Assembly: GCA_033850885.1 (NCBI GenBank)
Contig: JAWWPG010000039.1
Coordinates: forward strand, 78,984-142,983
Reading direction: 5' to 3'
Source of the DNA: JAWWPG01 sp033850885
GTDB lineage: Bacteria; Actinomycetota; Actinomycetes; Propionibacteriales; Nocardioidaceae
Length of the DNA stretch: 64,000 nucleotides
In this document: positions 17,464 to 26,083 of the stretch, piece by piece
Layout: each line of letters starts with the position of its first letter
Numbering within the stretch: position 1 is the first letter of the stretch
The notes under the pieces: model-generated
Seen by the model: only the letters and a program-made list of their open reading frames with translations
Databases searched by the model: none
Told to the model about the DNA's origin: nothing
Translations under genes and position numbers: made by a program

Positions 17464-17628
17464 GTGAACCCGCTCATCAGTAGCGCCCTCATCGCCATGG
17501 GCGGCGTTATGGTGGCCGCGGCGAGGCGCCGCGGTTATGGCCCCCGATCAATGTGGTTGGGCTGGATCGCGGCTAGCGGCGTCATCGTCGGCACGCAGAT
17601 TGCGGACTACCTTCATCAGCCCTTGTAG
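17464..17628 (+). CDS. 54-residue membrane protein
   Basis: A short gene starting GTG at 17464 with GGAGG seven bases upstream and ending TAG at 17626-17628. The product has two hydrophobic segments: LISSALIAMGGVMVAAA, then after RRRGYGPRSM the segment LGWIAASGVIVGTQIADYL. An inverted repeat GGCCCG/CGGGCC at 17412-17429 lies in the leader and could be a small hairpin. No family is recognised. The strong ribosome site and coherent hydrophobic pattern support a real gene. It might be a small regulatory or toxin-like membrane peptide, but nothing beyond size suggests that. Confidence 0.6.
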   Translation: MNPLISSALIAMGGVMVAAARRRGYGPRSMWLGWIAASGVIVGTQIADYLHQPL

Positions 17629-17692
17629 CCCACCACCGCACGGCACGGCGAAAACCCCGACGATCTGTGGCCTCGACTCGACCTGGTCAAGG

Positions 17693-19153
17693 TCAGGGGG
17701 TGTACGTTCTCGTCAGGGTGTGCACAGTTCGGGGTTCGCCGCCGGTGCATGAACGCGCCTCGGCAGTGAAGGTGATGGCGGTGCCGTCGTCGACCCAGGT
17801 AAGACGTTGGTACTGCTGGACCGCGAGCGTACCGCCGAGCTCCGGCTGTCCCGGAGGATAGACCCAGTCGTAGGAGTCCTGGAAGTGGCCCTGCGCGCGT
17901 TGGTCGAAAGGCGAGCCTCCGACCACGACGAAGCCGTTCTTCTCATGGCCCTCGTCGTGCAACAGCAGATGTGTGTCGCCGTGGACGATGATCATGTCCA
18001 ATCCGAGCTGTGCGGCGAAATCGCTGATCAGATCCCGCTCGAACTGGTACGCCGGCATCTTGTCGGAGTAGGTCGGGGTAACAGGGTCGGGACAGCGTCC
18101 GTTCCACGAAGAGTCGGTCATCAGCACCGCCAGCTCGCCGGCGACTGCCGCTGTCTTGAGCTCGTCTTGTAGCCAAGCGAGCTGGGTTGCGCCGAGCATG
18201 CTGCTGCGTGGATCTAACGGATCTTTGCCAATCGAGTCAGTGCGCTCGATGCTGCGGTAGTCGAGCTTGACAAAGCGGATACGACCCTCGACCTCGGACC
18301 GCCAGAGGCCATGTGGAGGCGTGTTCACATCGGTCTGTCGAAAGGGCACCATGTGCTGCCACGCCCGGATGTTGGCCTCGGTCACCGGGTCGTTGTAGTT
18401 CGGCAGGTTGTTGCCGGAATTCGTGTCGTGGTCGCTGTGGATGTAGTCCAGGCAGAATCGCGAAAGCAGTTCGCCCATGCCAGGGGCTTGCAGTTGATGA
18501 GTCATGCTCTGGACATGGCTGTCGGTGAGCCGGGTGAGATGAGTCGGATAACCCATGTCGCCCAGGTGCATGATTCGGTCGGGAGCCCACCGCAGGACAT
18601 CCTCGAAGGCGGCCGGATTCGCGGCTTCCCCCTGATGCCCGTTGCAGGTGCACGACCCGACAGCGCGACGGACAGTACACGGAACCCGCGCCGCCTTGAG
18701 CGTCGCGAACGCGGCAACCGAGCCAACCGGCTGTGGATCGCCCTCGTCGGGCAAGTCCAGCAGCTGCCAGTAGTAGGCGGTGCCCGGTACAAGCCCCTCG
18801 ACGTGCCACCGGTTCCATCCGTCAGCACCTGGCGGGACAGGGGAGACGATGACTGCTTCGAACATGTCCGGGTTGGGGGAAATCGCGGGCCCGATCAAAG
18901 TAGCTGCGTGAGTGAGGGCGGAAACCTCCACGGTGCTCTGCATCGCGTCGCCAGCCCACTGAATTTCCACCGTGGCGGGGGACGGCACTGGAGCAGGTCG
19001 GCCGGATGCACGGTGACCTTGAGGTTCTTTGGGTACCTGGTCAACGCGCGGCACCTGGCGTGGGTCATGTCCGTCGGATGCCAACCGGGGAAGAGCCGCG
19101 GCCAAACCTGCCGCCGCGCCTGCACGAAGGAACGTTCGACGATCGATCCCCAT
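17693..19153 (-). CDS. Tat-exported PhoD-like metallophosphatase
   Basis: A 486-residue phosphoesterase. The twin-arginine signal DRRTFLRAGAAAGLAAALP at the N-terminus indicates folded export. After a Fn3-like N-terminal domain come the metal-site motifs VGSCTCNG, HLGDMGY, the HSDHDTNSGNN segment, WLQDEL, TDSSWNG and HGDTHLLL, matching PhoD-like alkaline phosphatase/phosphodiesterases. It probably releases phosphate from extracellular esters. ATG 19153 was chosen because the Tat motif follows directly; the long upstream extension has no such logic. The ribosome site is weak. Monocistronic; no Pho box was identified. Confidence 0.88.
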   Translation of the reverse strand: MGIDRRTFLRAGAAAGLAAALPRLASDGHDPRQVPRVDQVPKEPQGHRASGRPAPVPSPATVEIQWAGDAMQSTVEVSALTHAATLIGPAISPNPDMFEAVIVSPVPPGADGWNRWHVEGLVPGTAYYWQLLDLPDEGDPQPVGSVAAFATLKAARVPCTVRRAVGSCTCNGHQGEAANPAAFEDVLRWAPDRIMHLGDMGYPTHLTRLTDSHVQSMTHQLQAPGMGELLSRFCLDYIHSDHDTNSGNNLPNYNDPVTEANIRAWQHMVPFRQTDVNTPPHGLWRSEVEGRIRFVKLDYRSIERTDSIGKDPLDPRSSMLGATQLAWLQDELKTAAVAGELAVLMTDSSWNGRCPDPVTPTYSDKMPAYQFERDLISDFAAQLGLDMIIVHGDTHLLLHDEGHEKNGFVVVGGSPFDQRAQGHFQDSYDWVYPPGQPELGGTLAVQQYQRLTWVDDGTAITFTAEARSCTGGEPRTVHTLTRTYTP

Positions 19154-19382
19154 CAACGATCGCCAGGTCGTGTGCGCCTGACTTCCAACCGGATTGGGCA
19201 AACGTGCGGTGAAGGATCCATGGCGCCAAGCACTTCCGCCAGCCGAGGTGAGGATTGTGTTTCCCGGGACGATTATCTGTGCCGCATGTGACGCGATGAC
19301 AACGTGTGAGTGTCCAATGGGTGTCCGGTTGGGGTCGGCTATTCCCAGCGGACTCCAGCTGAACGCGTGGCCAAGGGCCGGC

Positions 19383-19600
19383 ATGTGCGCCCGGCGTCGC
19401 CAGCCCCTTGTCACGCCACCAACACTGGGTACGGCGGATATCCATTCCCTCGTCCGCGCGTCCTACGACCGGCTGACACCGGCCAAGGTATGCAGCTATC
19501 TGCCGATCCTCGTCGCCCGAGAGGTCAACGAGAACCTTCGCCTCCACTACCGCGTAAGCGCTCGTCTCTGCTTCGGTCGACGCACGTTCGTGCTACGCCA
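19383..19600 (+). pseudogene. possible helix-bundle dimerization domain remnant
   Basis: One stretch in this frame, TADIHSLVRASYDRLTPAKV followed by YLPILVAREV, strongly resembles the three-helix-bundle dimerization domain found in small actinobacterial proteins and fused to some phosphatases. The residues before and after do not fit that domain, and the frame runs on without a natural end. It is best read as a decayed or frameshifted fragment. It lies among other remnants between the PhoD-like gene and the export operon. Confidence 0.4.
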
Positions 19601-19660
19601 GGGGCCGCGACCGTGGTGTAGGCGCTTTCGACTCAGCGCAGCCGTTGTGCCGCGGGTGGG

Positions 19661-19800
19661 TCAGGCGTCGTGGGGGTCGGCCAACGGCCAGCCGCCGGCG
19701 GCGAGGCGGGCGGAGACCCTGGCGACGTCGGACTCACCGGCCCGCTGGTAGACAGTCCCTTGATTATCGACTCGATGTCGGCGCGGCTGATCGGGCGCTC
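19661..19800 (-). pseudogene. DUF3349 C-terminal remnant, frameshifted
   Basis: Two minus-strand frames join to give ERPISRADIESIIKG and then ESDVARVSARLAAGGWPLAD before a TGA at 19661-19663. RLAAGGWPLA is the signature end of the DUF3349 family of small actinobacterial proteins. The N-terminal helical part is missing and a frame change lies near 19745. The family has no known function. This is a fragment, not an expressed gene. Confidence 0.55.
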
Positions 19801-19879
19801 AGAGGTAAGGCCTACACCTCCTCGTCACCGCTCCCGGCCGAGGGTCGCGAATAGCATGGACATCTGCGAGGGCCAGCCT

Positions 19880-20023
19880 GATTGCGAAATATGACGTTTT
19901 TTATAAGATGTATGGATTGTTCGGTTTTGATGCTATCCTCATATGGATAAGGTAGCGCTGGCATGAGAGAGACTCGAGCGCCGTGAGAACGACGTTCGTT
20001 CCCCCTCGAACCGGAGCCACCGC
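19880..20023 (+). promoter_or_regulatory. AT-rich promoter region of the export operon
   Basis: A run with TTTTTTATAAG and a short palindrome TATCC-N6-GGATA (19934-19949) is conspicuously AT-rich against the GC-rich background. It lies directly upstream of the four-gene secreted-protein operon starting at 20024. A promoter or operator is likely, but no sigma-factor consensus was identified with confidence. Confidence 0.45.
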
Positions 20024-20482
20024 ATGCGTAGATCGCCCAAGAAGACCATCGTCACAATCGTCGCGGCCGTGGCTCTCGCCGCCGGTATCGGGGGGGCATA
20101 CGCCTACTGGTCCGCCGACGGGACAGGGAGCGGCACCGCCGCGACCGGCACCAGTAGTTCGATCACCGTCAACCAGACGAGCACCATCACCAATCTGCAC
20201 CCGGGTGACGGCCCGCAGACCCTGTCGGGCAACTTCGACAACGCCAACGACAGTCCGGTCTTCGTGGAGTCCGTCGGTGTAACCGTCGTCGACACCGACC
20301 AGACCGGGTGCGATGCCAGCGACTACACGATCGGTGGCTCAGCCGTTGTGCACGCCGAGATCCCCGTCGGCCCTGGTCAGGGTTCATGGTCGGGTCTGAC
20401 GATCCAGTTCAACAACAAGCCGGGCGTCAACCAGGACGCCTGCAAGCTGGCGACGGTCAACCTCGCCTATGCGTCCAACTGA
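20024..20482 (+). CDS. secreted TasA/SipW-type fibre-like protein 1
   Basis: A 152-residue exported protein. A basic start (MRRSPKK), a hydrophobic core (IVTIVAAVALAAGIGGAYA) and the motif AYAYWSADGTGSG match signal peptides of TasA/camelysin-type proteins processed by SipW-like peptidases. The mature part is a beta-rich domain with two cysteines (QTGCDAS and VNQDACKLATVNL), probably a disulfide. Two downstream genes encode paralogs with the same cysteine pair and ending. It heads a four-gene operon and could be the main subunit of a surface fibre; that is inference. No SipW gene is in the window. Confidence 0.8.
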   Translation: MRRSPKKTIVTIVAAVALAAGIGGAYAYWSADGTGSGTAATGTSSSITVNQTSTITNLHPGDGPQTLSGNFDNANDSPVFVESVGVTVVDTDQTGCDASDYTIGGSAVVHAEIPVGPGQGSWSGLTIQFNNKPGVNQDACKLATVNLAYASN

Positions 20483-20574
20483 CCCATCGACCGACACTCG
20501 GACCGGGGAAGACAGGCCACCTGCGCCGTCGGTGAACCGAGCCGAGCCTGCTGCCACGCCCGAAGGAGGTCGAG

Positions 20575-21108
20575 GTGACGCATGATGTCCGGCGAGCCCT
20601 CCTGCGAGATGGCCTGTTGGCCCTCCTGGGCGTGGTTCTGTTGCTCGGCCTCTATCCCGTCGGCCTGGGCGCCGAGAGCGTCAAAGACACCGAAGCCAGC
20701 GGAACCGGACGTGCCGACGTGCAAGTCTCCCCCAACTCGTTCGGCATCAGCGGAAACGCCAGCGAACCGATCTCGCCGGGTGTCATGGTCCCGCTCAACC
20801 TGCTGCTCACCAACCCACATGACTTCGGCATTTCTGTTGCTGACCTGAGCGTTGCTGTGACCTTGGTCAGCGCCCCGAATGCCAGCCTCTCGCGACCGTG
20901 CGGCGTCGCGGACTTCGTGGTGGATCAGACGATGCCGGATCTGAACGTCACTGTCGCGGCCCATACGTCGGGCACGCTGGAGAGCTTCCACCTGGAGCCC
21001 GCTATCTGGCCGCACGTCGGCATGGTCGACCGCTCCGTCAACCAGGACGGCTGCCAGGGTGCGACATTGACGCTCCGCTTCACTGCGTCCGGGTCGCGGG
21101 TCGTCTGA
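20575..21108 (+). CDS. secreted TasA-like paralog 2
   Basis: A 177-residue exported protein starting GTG behind AAGGAGG. The N-terminal hydrophobic segment (LLALLGVVLLLGLYPVGLGA) is followed by a beta-rich domain. Its cysteine motifs (SRPCGVADF and VNQDGCQGATLTLRF) and position match the preceding protein, so the two are homologous. This copy lacks the aromatic YWS junction of the first, so it may be membrane anchored or processed differently. Its stop overlaps the next ATG by one base (TGATG), showing translational coupling. Function unknown; a minor subunit or adaptor is plausible. Confidence 0.75.
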   Translation: MTHDVRRALLRDGLLALLGVVLLLGLYPVGLGAESVKDTEASGTGRADVQVSPNSFGISGNASEPISPGVMVPLNLLLTNPHDFGISVADLSVAVTLVSAPNASLSRPCGVADFVVDQTMPDLNVTVAAHTSGTLESFHLEPAIWPHVGMVDRSVNQDGCQGATLTLRFTASGSRVV

Positions 21109-21605
21109 TGGGCCGAACTGTTCCGGCGCGACTCCTCCTGACGCTGGTCATCGTCGTACCCGCCCTGGCCGTCACCGACGCCGCAGTCGCGCTCTGGAGT
21201 GGCCACGGACACGGCAGCGGCTCGGCTGCGACGGGCACCACCGTGGCCGTCACCTTGAGCGTGGGAGTGCCGACGGCGACCCTCTACCCGGGCGGGAACG
21301 GTGACGTGGTCCTGACGGTGTCCAACCCCAACGACTCGCCCGCGCACATCGGCAGCCTGTCGCTCGACACCGGCCAAGGCGTCGGCGGGTTCGCGGTCGA
21401 TGCCGGACACTCCGGGTGCGCACCCGCGGTGCTGAGCTTCACCACGCAAACGAACGGTGGTGGGGGCTGGGACGTGCCGGCGAAGCTCGGCGCCCTCGAC
21501 GGCACTCTCGCAGTGACGTTGCCTAATGCCCTGGCGATGGGCGTCGGTGCGGCGAACGCCTGCCAGGGCGCCAGCTCCACCGTCTACCTGGCGGCCGGCC
21601 CGTGA
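21108..21605 (+). CDS. secreted TasA-like paralog 3
   Basis: A 165-residue exported protein of the same set. The hydrophobic signal (LLLTLVIVVPALAVTDAAVALWS) ends in ALWSGHGHGSGSAATGT, close to the AYWSADGTGSGTAATGT of the first protein. The beta domain contains PTATLYPGGNGDVVLTVSNPNDSP, with the conserved cysteines in HSGCAPAV and ANACQGASSTV. It overlaps the preceding stop and, as GTGA, the following start. The close junction similarity suggests that proteins 1 and 3 use the same processing enzyme. Confidence 0.75.
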   Translation: MGRTVPARLLLTLVIVVPALAVTDAAVALWSGHGHGSGSAATGTTVAVTLSVGVPTATLYPGGNGDVVLTVSNPNDSPAHIGSLSLDTGQGVGGFAVDAGHSGCAPAVLSFTTQTNGGGGWDVPAKLGALDGTLAVTLPNALAMGVGAANACQGASSTVYLAAGP

Positions 21606-24412
21606 GCCGCTGGGTGGGTCGAGTCGGCACGAGCCGGACCAGGTTGCGACTCGTCGTCGCGCTCCCGCTCGCCTTCACCCTGGTCACCGGGGTGGCCTGG
21701 GCGAACTGGAGTGTCGGTTCGACGCCCGGTGGCGGTGGAGCCTCGAGGGCCACGACGGTGAACCAGGGGGCGACCCCAACGGCAAGCTCGACAGGGAGCT
21801 CCGTCATCGTGAGCTGGGCTGCGAGCACCTTGTCGAGCGGCATCCCTGTCACGGGCTACCTCGTCAAACGGTACGACGCCCCGACCCTCACGCTGCAGAC
21901 GATCCTGACCGCGTGCATGGGCACGGTCACCACGACGACCTGCACGGAGAGCGGCGTACCAACGGGTCAATGGGTCTACTCCGTGACCCCGGTGTTCGCC
22001 ACCAACTGGCGGGGCGCTGAGAGCCTGAAGAGCAACCCGGTCATGACCGACTCCACTCCCCCGGTGAACGCCCTCTCGATCTCGCTCGGTACGGGCGGCG
22101 CCTTCGCCAGCGGCGGCACGGTCTTCTACCGCGGCGTGGCCGCCGGCTCCTTCACGCTGACCAACGCCTTGACTGACTCGGGGTCCGGGCCGGCGTCGAG
22201 CTCGACGGCGACACTGTCCGGAACCTCGACGGGCTGGACCCACAGTGCTTCGACGGTGGCGACACCGACCGGTGGCCCCTACACATCCAACCCGTTCGGC
22301 TGGACGGCCGGCACGGTCAGTGGACCCACCGAGCTCGTCACCGGCCGCGATGTGGCCGGCAACACCGCATCGTCAACCCTGTCGTATGCCAACGACTCCC
22401 TCTCGCCGAGTCCCGGCTCCATCACCTACCTCGACGGCCCGCAGCCCGGTCGATCTGTGACCGTCACGTTCTCCGCCGGCATAGACGCGGGTTCTGGCAT
22501 CGCAACCCGTCAGCTGCAACGTGCTTCCGCGGCACTCACCGCAGGCGTCTGCGGGACGTTCACTGGCTTCTCGAACGCGGGGCCCGACACCCCCACGTCG
22601 CCGTACGTCGACAGCCTGGTGGCGAACAAGACCTGCTACCAGTACAGGTACGTCGTGACCGATCGGGTCGGCAACCAGGACATCGCGACCAGCCCGAACG
22701 TCTCGAAGGTCGACTTCGCCGGTGCCCAGGTGTCGCTTGGCACAGCCGCAACGTACTCGGTGCTCGCGGGGACCGGCGTCGTGAGCACCGGACTCACCAC
22801 CGTGAGCGGTGACCTCGGGGTGAGCCCGAGCAACTCGATCGTGGGGTTCCCCCCGGGTGTTGTGAGCGGCACTGTCCACGCCGGCGACGGACCGGCCGCA
22901 GTCGCCCAGGAAGACCTGGTGCTCTCCTACAACGACGCAGCCGGCCGGACTCCGAACGGCAGCTTCGCGGGAGACGTGAACGGACGGACGTTCAAAGCTG
23001 GCGTGTGGCATACGGCGTCTGCCTTTGCCCTGACCGGGAACCTGACCCTGGACGGTCAGGGTGATCCCAACGCGGTCTTCATCTTCCAGGTCGACGCTGC
23101 ACTCAACACCGCCGCCGCCAGCACCATCACGTTGATCAACGGCGCGCAGGCCTCCCACGTGTTCTGGCAGGTCGTCGGCGCCGCCGCGACCGGCGCGCTG
23201 TCCTCGTTCTCCGGCACCATCATGGCGGCCGGAGCCATCACCCTCGGCGCGGGCACCCTGCTCGTCGGCCGCGCGCTCTCCTACGGCACCGTCACGATGG
23301 CCGACAACACTGTCCGATTCGCCATCGGCCCCCCGCCAGCTGTGACCATCACCGGCGGCGCCTCCGCCGTCACCAAGACAGCCACACCCACCGTCACCGG
23401 TACCACGGATGCTGGCACCGGCGCGATCGTGACGGTCACGGTGGCCGGCCAGACCCTGTTCGCCACCACCCAGACCGACAACAGCTGGAGCGTCTCACCG
23501 ACCACGCTGCCCGGCGGGTCGCACACCGTGGCGGCATCCGTGCGAAACCCCGCCGGGGACGCAGGCAGTGCGACCCAGATGCTGACCGTCGCGCTCAACC
23601 CCGCCCCCGTGGTGCTCGACACCGCCGCGACGTACTCGGTGCTGGCCGGCACAGGCGTCGTCAACACCGGCCTGACCGTGTTGAGCGGCGACCTAGGAGA
23701 GAGCCCCGGCAGCTCCGTCGTCGGCTTCCCACCTGGCGTCGTTCAGGGCGCCACCCACGTCGCAGACCCCACCGCGGCCATGGCCCAGGCCAACCTGGTC
23801 GCCGCCTACACCGACGCCGCCAGTCGCACCCCGACCGGCAGCTTCGCCGGCGACGTCGGCGGACGCACCTTCACCGACGGCGTCTGGCAGACCACCGCGG
23901 CGTTCGCGCTCACCGGAACGTTGACCTTGGACGGCGAGGGTGACCCCAACGCGGTCTTCATCTTCCAGATCGACGCCGCCCTCAACACCGCCGCCGGCAG
24001 CACCATCACGCTGATCAACGGCGCCCAGGCCTCACACGTGTTCTGGCAGGTCGTCGGCGCCGCCGGCACCGGCGCCCTGTCCTCGTTCTCCGGCACCATC
24101 ATGGCGGCCGGAGCCATCACCCTCGGCGCAGGCACCGCGCTGAACGGCCGAGCACTGTCGTACGGCACGGTCACCATGGCCGGCAACGCGGTCCAGTCCG
24201 ACTCCACACCCCCCAGCAGTGCCATCTCCTCAGCCGTCGTCACCGGCGGCGCCACTCTGAACCCACACCCCCTCGACGGTGACCACACCGGCCGGTGGTC
24301 CCTACCCACCGAGGTCGTATCGGATCACGATGTCGCCGGCAACGTCGCCACCACGACACTGACCTACACGAACGACTCCACGGCACCTGCTACCAGTACC
24401 GGTACGTCGTGA
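21602..24412 (+). CDS. large secreted protein with two DUF3494 ice-binding-type domains
   Basis: A 936-residue exported protein. The signal segment runs to about residue 36 (LAFTLVTGVAWANWSV). Then come a Fn3-like domain (about 50-150), a repeat region, DUF3494 domain 1 (about 378-572), a bacterial Ig-like linker (about 580-665) and DUF3494 domain 2 (about 671-865). Each DUF3494 copy has TYSVLAGTGVV, SGDLG, FPPGVV, GDPNAVFIFQ and SHVFWQVVGAA, the beta-solenoid ice-binding protein signature. Family members bind ice or act as adhesins. The C-terminus looks damaged: a partial third copy of an earlier segment continues out of frame just after the stop. No LPXTG or membrane anchor is visible. Confidence 0.88.
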   Translation: MSRWVGRVGTSRTRLRLVVALPLAFTLVTGVAWANWSVGSTPGGGGASRATTVNQGATPTASSTGSSVIVSWAASTLSSGIPVTGYLVKRYDAPTLTLQTILTACMGTVTTTTCTESGVPTGQWVYSVTPVFATNWRGAESLKSNPVMTDSTPPVNALSISLGTGGAFASGGTVFYRGVAAGSFTLTNALTDSGSGPASSSTATLSGTSTGWTHSASTVATPTGGPYTSNPFGWTAGTVSGPTELVTGRDVAGNTASSTLSYANDSLSPSPGSITYLDGPQPGRSVTVTFSAGIDAGSGIATRQLQRASAALTAGVCGTFTGFSNAGPDTPTSPYVDSLVANKTCYQYRYVVTDRVGNQDIATSPNVSKVDFAGAQVSLGTAATYSVLAGTGVVSTGLTTVSGDLGVSPSNSIVGFPPGVVSGTVHAGDGPAAVAQEDLVLSYNDAAGRTPNGSFAGDVNGRTFKAGVWHTASAFALTGNLTLDGQGDPNAVFIFQVDAALNTAAASTITLINGAQASHVFWQVVGAAATGALSSFSGTIMAAGAITLGAGTLLVGRALSYGTVTMADNTVRFAIGPPPAVTITGGASAVTKTATPTVTGTTDAGTGAIVTVTVAGQTLFATTQTDNSWSVSPTTLPGGSHTVAASVRNPAGDAGSATQMLTVALNPAPVVLDTAATYSVLAGTGVVNTGLTVLSGDLGESPGSSVVGFPPGVVQGATHVADPTAAMAQANLVAAYTDAASRTPTGSFAGDVGGRTFTDGVWQTTAAFALTGTLTLDGEGDPNAVFIFQIDAALNTAAGSTITLINGAQASHVFWQVVGAAGTGALSSFSGTIMAAGAITLGAGTALNGRALSYGTVTMAGNAVQSDSTPPSSAISSAVVTGGATLNPHPLDGDHTGRWSLPTEVVSDHDVAGNVATTTLTYTNDSTAPATSTGTS
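22734..23316 (+). repeat. DUF3494 repeat, copy 1
   Basis: First of two same-length tandem domain copies within the ice-binding-type gene. It aligns to 23613-24195 at an offset of 879 bases without indels. The central part is almost identical at DNA level. Confidence 0.9.
23613..24195 (+). repeat. DUF3494 repeat, copy 2
   Basis: Second copy. The stretch encoding NAVFIFQ through ITLGAG differs from copy 1 at few positions, many synonymous. This points to recent duplication or continuing gene conversion. Confidence 0.9.
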
Positions 24413-24458
24413 CCGACAGGGTTGGCAACCAGGGCGTGGCACCAGCCCGAACGTGGCC
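24385..24458 (+). repeat. partial repeat of 22631-22704 at gene end
   Basis: The segment that in the main frame of the ice-binding-type gene encodes CYQYRYVVTDRVGNQ at 22631-22704 recurs here, but in a shifted frame that crosses the stop codon. This indicates that the original C-terminus contained another module, since lost by deletion or frameshift. Confidence 0.75.
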
Positions 24459-24502
24459 AGGGTCGACTCTGCGGCGCCAACCCGATGCGCACGGTGCCGG
24501 GA

Positions 24503-24883
24503 TCAGTACACGAAGGCTGTCATGCGTATCGAGACGAGCAGTCCGGGCAGGTCTACGCCGAGCTTGGCCACGTATCGGGTGGGTGGCTCGGCGCGGAACC
24601 ACCGTACGTACTCCATGTTGAGGCCGTCAAAGTCTTCCGGATTCGTAAGCAGGATCCCGACCTCGATGACGTCGTCCAGACCGGCTCCGCCTGCTTCGAG
24701 GATGGTCTCGCAGTTCGTCAGGGCCTGTCGAGCCTGGATTTGGATCGTGTCTCCGGCCAGCTTGCCCGTCTTCGGGTCGATGCCGACGATGCCTGACACG
24801 AGCAGGTGCGGCCCGGCTTTTACTCCTTGGCTGTACAAGGGCGAGCTCGGGGCGCCCGCGGTGGTGATGATCTGACGCGGCAT
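24503..24883 (-). CDS. RidA family protein
   Basis: A 126-residue member of the YjgF/YER057c/UK114 family: MPRQIITTAGAPSSPLYSQGVKAG, ARQALTNCETILEAGG, and the arginine-bearing PPTRYVAKLGVDLPGLLVSI. RidA enzymes hydrolyse reactive enamine/imine intermediates released by PLP enzymes; other subfamilies serve in catabolic pathways. ATG 24883 follows AACGGAGTTTTC; an upstream extension of 38 residues is unlikely. It stands alone between the ice-binding-type gene and a methyltransferase. Confidence 0.9.
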   Translation of the reverse strand: MPRQIITTAGAPSSPLYSQGVKAGPHLLVSGIVGIDPKTGKLAGDTIQIQARQALTNCETILEAGGAGLDDVIEVGILLTNPEDFDGLNMEYVRWFRAEPPTRYVAKLGVDLPGLLVSIRMTAFVY

Positions 24884-25085
24884 GAAAACTCCGTTTCCTT
24901 GCCTCCGCACCAATGAGGACCAGCAGCATCGCAGGTTTCCAGGCCGGTGCAACAACGTGGCTCGGGTAGCTCGCACGCGCACGGCCGCCAGGAACACCCG
25001 AGCCTTGTTTCGCTAGCGCCCGCGAGTGGCGTCCGGAACAGCCTGATGTCCGCGCTGTCCCGCGGCGTCCCTCGATCCTGGATCG

Positions 25086-25907
25086 TTATCGGTTACGGCA
25101 CCACGCGCCGACCTGGAGGTGCGAGCAGAGGACGCTTCCAGCAGCCATCACCTCGGCCATGATCTTCTCGTGGAGGGTGGGGAGGTCGAGCTCGTCGCGG
25201 TCCGCGACTTCTGACTCGACCATCGATTCAGCGAGGGTTCGCGCCAGGCCGACCATCCGTTCCACCACGTCGACTGCGGTGGAGCCTGCCCCGGCCCGCT
25301 GCTCGATGCGCATCTCGGGGTAACCGAGCCCGGCGCCGACGAAGACGCTTGGCAGTCGCATCCCGGAGTGTGTGGCAGCACCCGACCGCTCGATAACCTC
25401 CTCGAGCCGGCGGGCCAGCCGGTCGTATGTCGGCACCGGAGGATCCGAGGTCACGCCCGACCAGTCGAGCTCGTGGAACACGACGGGCGCTCCGGGCTTT
25501 GCCAGCGCCGCTAGCGAGCCGACGAACGTAGCCGGGTCGTCGACGAACTGAAGGACGTAACGGCCCACGATGGCGTCAAACGGCCCTTGATCCACCAGCT
25601 GGTCGAGGGAACCGCTGACGAATGTGACGTTCCCGCAGGCCAGCCCTTTGACCTTGGCGACGGCCGCCTCGACAGCCGCTTCGGAGCGGTCGAACCCGAC
25701 CACCGAGCCTCCCGGGCCGACGAGACCGGCGACCAGCACCGACACGTCCCCACCTCCACAGCCGACGTCGAGGACGCGCATCCCGGGGCCCACGCCGGCT
25801 TCGCTAAAGAACCTTTGGGTGATCGGGTTGACGGCGCGTGCCTGTCGAGCCAGCCGGTCCAACTCGGCCTCGGAATGACCGAGCACGTACGGAACCCCGT
25901 TGCTCAT
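25086..25907 (-). CDS. class I SAM-dependent methyltransferase
   Basis: A 273-residue methyltransferase. The SAM motif I is VLDVGCGGGDVSVLVAGLVG, followed by the acidic motif VVGFDRSEAAV, VTFVSGSLDQL (motif II) and FDAIVGRYVLQFVDDP (motif IV). The N-terminal HSEAELDRLARQARAVNPITQRFF is typical of UbiE/Cfa-like small-molecule methyltransferases. The substrate is unknown and no biosynthetic neighbours help. Length and frame are intact. Confidence 0.9.
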   Translation of the reverse strand: MSNGVPYVLGHSEAELDRLARQARAVNPITQRFFSEAGVGPGMRVLDVGCGGGDVSVLVAGLVGPGGSVVGFDRSEAAVEAAVAKVKGLACGNVTFVSGSLDQLVDQGPFDAIVGRYVLQFVDDPATFVGSLAALAKPGAPVVFHELDWSGVTSDPPVPTYDRLARRLEEVIERSGAATHSGMRLPSVFVGAGLGYPEMRIEQRAGAGSTAVDVVERMVGLARTLAESMVESEVADRDELDLPTLHEKIMAEVMAAGSVLCSHLQVGAWCRNR

Positions 25908-26083
25908 TCACGCAGTATCCCGCCCGATCATGGCCCCCGCCAGAGCCGAACCGGAGCAGTCACCCGCCCACCGCCGTGCGTCACCGCAACGGTGCCCGCT
26001 GAAGCCTCTTGGAGTATTGCCGCGCCCCACGGCAAGCCGTATAACTGAATGGTCAACAGACGCTGTTGCAGGGGAGGTATGGC

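Noticed and set aside
20024..21605. Type IV pilin interpretation of the short secreted proteins
   Set aside because: They lack the prepilin GFTLxE motif; the A-x-A-x-WS junction and beta-rich cysteine-paired domain fit SipW/TasA-like proteins better.
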